From positions 1 through 28,562 of the forward strand of contig JADJEA010000013.1 in the NCBI GenBank assembly GCA_016702415.1: a stretch of 28,562 nucleotides of DNA. Reading direction: 5' to 3'. The position numbers were made by a program, and so were the translations under genes. The notes beneath the pieces were generated by a model. The model was given only the letters and a program-made list of their open reading frames with translations, made no database searches and was not told where the DNA came from. This document shows, piece after piece, positions 25,915 to 28,562 of this stretch. Numbering within the stretch: position 1 is the first letter of the stretch; every line of letters starts with the position of its first letter. The DNA is from Nostocoides sp. (GTDB taxonomy: Bacteria > Actinomycetota > Actinomycetes > Actinomycetales > Dermatophilaceae).

Positions 25915-26165
25915 GCCCGCGCTATCCCGGAGTGCCGAATCGGGCACTAGCCGGGCGACTACCCTGCCCGGGAACTGGATACCCTGACGCATGCGTGGCC
26001 GGGCCGCCCCGGGTCCCAACATCAGCCGCTACGAGCGGCCACGCGCCGTGAGGCGCTCCCGGCCCGACGCACCAATCCGACTGACTCGCCACACCCGCCC
26101 GACCCCGGTCGAGAGCAAGGCCGACCCAGGACGGGGCGGTCGGCATACTGCCGCGACGGATCAGG
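25915..26165. other. 251-bp intergenic stretch, nothing recognised
   Basis: Lies between the unassigned gene and the 3' end of the DUF445 gene. It contains one CGGCATAC at about 26141, no hairpin with T-tract and no convincing promoter. Confidence 0.5.
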
Positions 26166-27447
26166 TCAGGGCCGCAACCGATCAAAGACCTGACCGATCG
26201 CGTGGATGATCACGCCCGCGAGGGCACCGACGATGGTGCCGTTGATCCGGATGAACTGGAGATCGCGACCGACGAAGAGTTCCATCCGCTGCGATGCCTT
26301 CTTCGGCGTCCCACCGATCGACCGTCGTCGAGATGACCATGGCGAGCTCGTCCCGCATGGGTGTTGACGAAGAACGCGCGACGGGATGTCGGCCAGATGA
26401 CCTTCAGCCGGGCCCGGGTGGTCCCGTCGTGGAGCAAACGTCCCGCCCATCTCACCGAGCCAGGCTGCCCGCGCGCCCAGAGCGAACTCTCCGGGTCGGC
26501 CAACGCCGCGAGCAGCGACGTCCGCACCGAGACCCACAGGGCTCGACGGTGTCCCCACCTGAGGATGGGTCGCACCCGCTCCTTCAGCGCCTCGGCCCGC
26601 TCTTGACCTCGGGATTGTCGTGGAGATCCGTGGCGAGTTGCAACCAGGAGGTCATCGAGCGCCACCCGCGCGGAGTGGCTCAGTGCGGCCCGCATGTCGC
26701 GCACCCAGTTGAGCGCCTGCTGGTGGTCCAGTTGATCACCCGCTCGTCCACCCACGCGGGGTAACCACCAGGGGCGCGCTCGTTCAGAAGGGTGGAGAAG
26801 ACCTTCCCGGGGTTCTCCACGAGCCAGTCGTGGATCTCGCTCCAGGCCCATCACGGGCCCATGATGGGCGCCGTCCTCGGAGCGATGCCGGCGAGGAACC
26901 GACCGAGGATCGGGCTGGCCGGCTCTGATCAGGCGCGGCATCAGGACGTTGACGACGAACTCGTGAACGTCCTCCTCGCGCATCCTGGAGTCAGCCCAGC
27001 CGTGGCGATCCGGAAAACCCGGTAAGCGCAAGTGCGGTGATCCGGCGAGCAGCCAGGTCCCCAGCCGCACACCGACATTGGCGGACGCGAGTCGATCCCG
27101 GGCGATCTCCTCGGTCAGGAAGTTGTCGCCATGATGAATTCCTCCAGGCTGCGCCCGAGCTCGTCCTTCCGTTTCTTGATCAGCGCCGTGCGTGCGGATC
27201 GGCCTGACGGCCGGAGCGGGGTGTTTGAAGATCGCTGTGACGGCGAACCGACCTGGGAGCGCGGAGACCATGGCGGCCTCCTGGCGGTGGTATGGACGTA
27301 TCCCCACCCCCGCTCTGATGACCATTGGTGACGGCGAAGACTGACGAACGCCTCACCAGGAGTGACGCGTTGCAACCCACCCCGCATCCGGCGCCGCCTT
27401 TTGGCCCGCCTCGCCTCGTCGGCGGGTGAGGGCGACAGGAAACTCAA
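26166..27447 (-). CDS. DUF445 membrane protein, frameshifted
   Basis: About 427 codons, the usual length for DUF445 (YjiN-like). TTG 27447 (MSFLSPSPADEARRAKRRRR) is the likely start. Broken frames give SVFAVTNGHQ, GWGYVHTTA and RFAVTAIFKHP, the N-terminal membrane segment that normally contains 'ALADWFAVTALFRHP'. Next are KKRKDELGRSLEEFI, NFLTEEIARDRLASANVGVR, then VHEFVVNVLMPRL, a QALNWVRDMRAALSHSARVA-like stretch, and the C-terminus KASQRMELFVGRDLQFIRIN, GTIVGALAGVIIHAIGQVF, a final hydrophobic helix. It ends TGA 26166-26168. The role of the family is unclear (membrane stability has been proposed). Divergent from the MDMPI gene. Confidence 0.88.
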
Positions 27448-27583
27448 AACGTGGCAATCCTCGGACGGGTCGGGCGCGGGGTCACACCCGGGACGGGAGA
27501 CCTCGACCGAGCACCTCGACCAACGGGTCGGGCCCACTTGCAGGATTCCCGGGGCCGGCTTCAGGAGGGCGGCGTTATCCCTC

Positions 27584-28468
27584 GTGGCCTTTGTAGCCCC
27601 ACTACGCTGAGGACGGGAACGAACTGGCCCTCTATGTGGATCACGCGTGGTCGGCCGCCGCCGATGACCTGCTTCGCGGCCGCCGCCGAGATCACCCCGC
27701 AGCAGTGGGAGGCACCATCCGGACTGCCCGGGGTGGAGCGCCCGAGATGTCCTGGCCCACGTCGCCGCCATCGAGTGCGAACTGGCCACCGGTGCGACGC
27801 CGTCGCCCCTGATCCCATTCCCGGCGGCCTGGCGGCCTGCGGATCGCTCCGGGGTCGCTCAGCGACGGGGATGGACCCCGCCGCCATCGCCGACGAACTT
27901 CGCGAGGCGGTGCAGACCAGGCGCGCGCAGTATGCCGCGGACCCCGACCGATCCGGACGCCTGCCCCCGCGCACCATCGGCAACCTCACCTGGGACACCC
28001 GCACCCCAGCTGCGAAACCGGGTCGTCGACATGTGGGTCCACGACATCTGGCGCGCCGCAGCGCCTGTCTTCTGCCGCCGACGCTCGACACGCCCGGGGC
28101 CGACGTAAGTCATCGCCCCCCCCACCGGTAATGCCAGGCGTCATCGGCCGCAATATCGCCCCCGACGGGAACGTGCGTGCCTGTCGTCATCGACGCAGAT
28201 ATCGTCTCTCGGTCGGTGGTGCCGACATCGCCGATTGACGGTGCGTCCGCGCGGGAGTCCTGATCGAGCCCGCCACCGGTCGTCACGCTGACGATGAATC
28301 GCGCAGCTCTGTTCTCCTCCGTAGCGTCGGCGCACGTACGCCGCTGCTGCCGGACGCGGGGGCGACGATCGAGGGGAGCGGGAATCCGGCATACGGATCC
28401 TGGACCCGACGTCATTGACGCCCCGACGGGCACCGCGCGTTCCGTCGTTCGCGAGGGTTCTGCCGTGA
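27584..28468 (+). CDS. mycothiol-dependent maleylpyruvate isomerase-fold protein, frameshifted
   Basis: About 290 codons of the TIGR03083/MDMPI type: an N-terminal DinB-like four-helix metal domain and a C-terminal SCP-like domain. Pieces: YAEDGNELALYVDHAWSAAA (after removing a C from the run at 27597-27600), a SGLPGVERP/ARDVLAHVAAIE helix with the conserved His, ELREAVQTRRAQYAADPDRS, NRVVDMWVHDIWRA (second metal His region), VIGRNIAPDGN and LLPDAGATIEGSGNPAYGS. Start GTG 27584 is preceded by AGGAGG about 15 nt upstream. The end is near 28468 or slightly earlier (28418). Members transfer or isomerise mycothiol conjugates; the substrate is unknown. Confidence 0.82.
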
Positions 28469-28500
28469 CATCAGGAACCCTTGGCCGTCGGCGTCGAAAC

Positions 28501-28562
28501 TATGCTAGCTGCGCCACATGCGTTTCTCGACGGCACAGAAGGGTCACCGATCTGACCTATGA
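28501..28562 (+). promoter_or_regulatory. putative promoter and start of a further gene at the window edge
   Basis: TATGCT at 28501-28506 is a plausible -10, and ATG 28518 (MRFSTAQKGH) follows about a dozen bases later, which would give a nearly leaderless mRNA. The frame meets TGA exactly at 28560-28562, so either the true gene is shifted here or this is a chance ORF. The product cannot be named. Confidence 0.25.

Overview
The window is high-GC (about 70% by eye) bacterial DNA that fits an actinomycete, most likely a Micrococcales relative. This rests on the families present: a mycothiol-dependent (MDMPI/DinB-fold) enzyme, a DUF445 membrane protein, a GntR(YtrA)-DUF1648 pair, a small PH-domain membrane operon, a sunset-domain surface protein and GTG/TTG starts. 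The genus is not determinable from the sequence alone. The gene content is mostly chromosomal housekeeping. I see no transposase, integrase, phage or CRISPR gene.

Reading frames are broken in many clearly conserved genes (upp, tadA, pntA, pirin, phytanoyl-CoA dioxygenase, the CelD-like acetyltransferase, HAD hydrolase, DUF445, MDMPI). Several breaks sit in C or G runs and are repaired by one base, so I read most of them as sequencing or assembly indels and annotate the genes as CDS spanning the breaks. Genes at 8465-10128, 12980-14346 and 15971-18321 are intact.

Layout. 641-2097 (+) is a CelD/BcsL-type acetyltransferase. 2477-3306 (-) is an AraC regulator divergent from a phytanoyl-CoA dioxygenase-like oxygenase (3481-4318, +). 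tRNA-Ser(CGA) follows, then tadA (-) and upp (+), which are divergent with 16 bp between their starts. 5775-8252 (+) holds a one-TM miniprotein, a PH-domain membrane protein and an APC amino-acid permease. A 66-nt near-perfect hairpin (8311-8376) lies in the convergent gap before a leftward operon, read in transcription order as pntA, pntB, a zinc-ribbon membrane protein and a class-A-beta-lactamase-like lipoprotein. Three of these junctions are ATGA overlaps or a 5-bp gap. Rightward again: a palindromic operator, a GntR regulator with its DUF1648 partner, a type-B carboxylesterase, selO, an acyl-CoA thioesterase-like protein, then an HTH regulator, a 33-codon ORF and a cupin protein. Leftward: a pirin, a 72-aa protein and a roughly 2.8-kb gene for a membrane-anchored protein with long Asp/Gly/Ala repeats and a C-terminal sunset domain. 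The right end has tRNA-Lys(TTT), a HAD hydrolase, an unassigned gene, DUF445 (-) and an MDMPI-fold enzyme (+).

Three observations stand out. The non-palindromic octamer CGGCATAC/GTATGCCG occurs about 38 times on both strands, against about one expected from composition, and in several reading frames. This looks like a genome-wide DNA-level signal. The sunset-domain protein carries 14-residue acidic repeats and a duplicated 220-bp module. The pntB gene lacks an internal segment of roughly 80-90 codons that should contain the NADP-site glycine motif.
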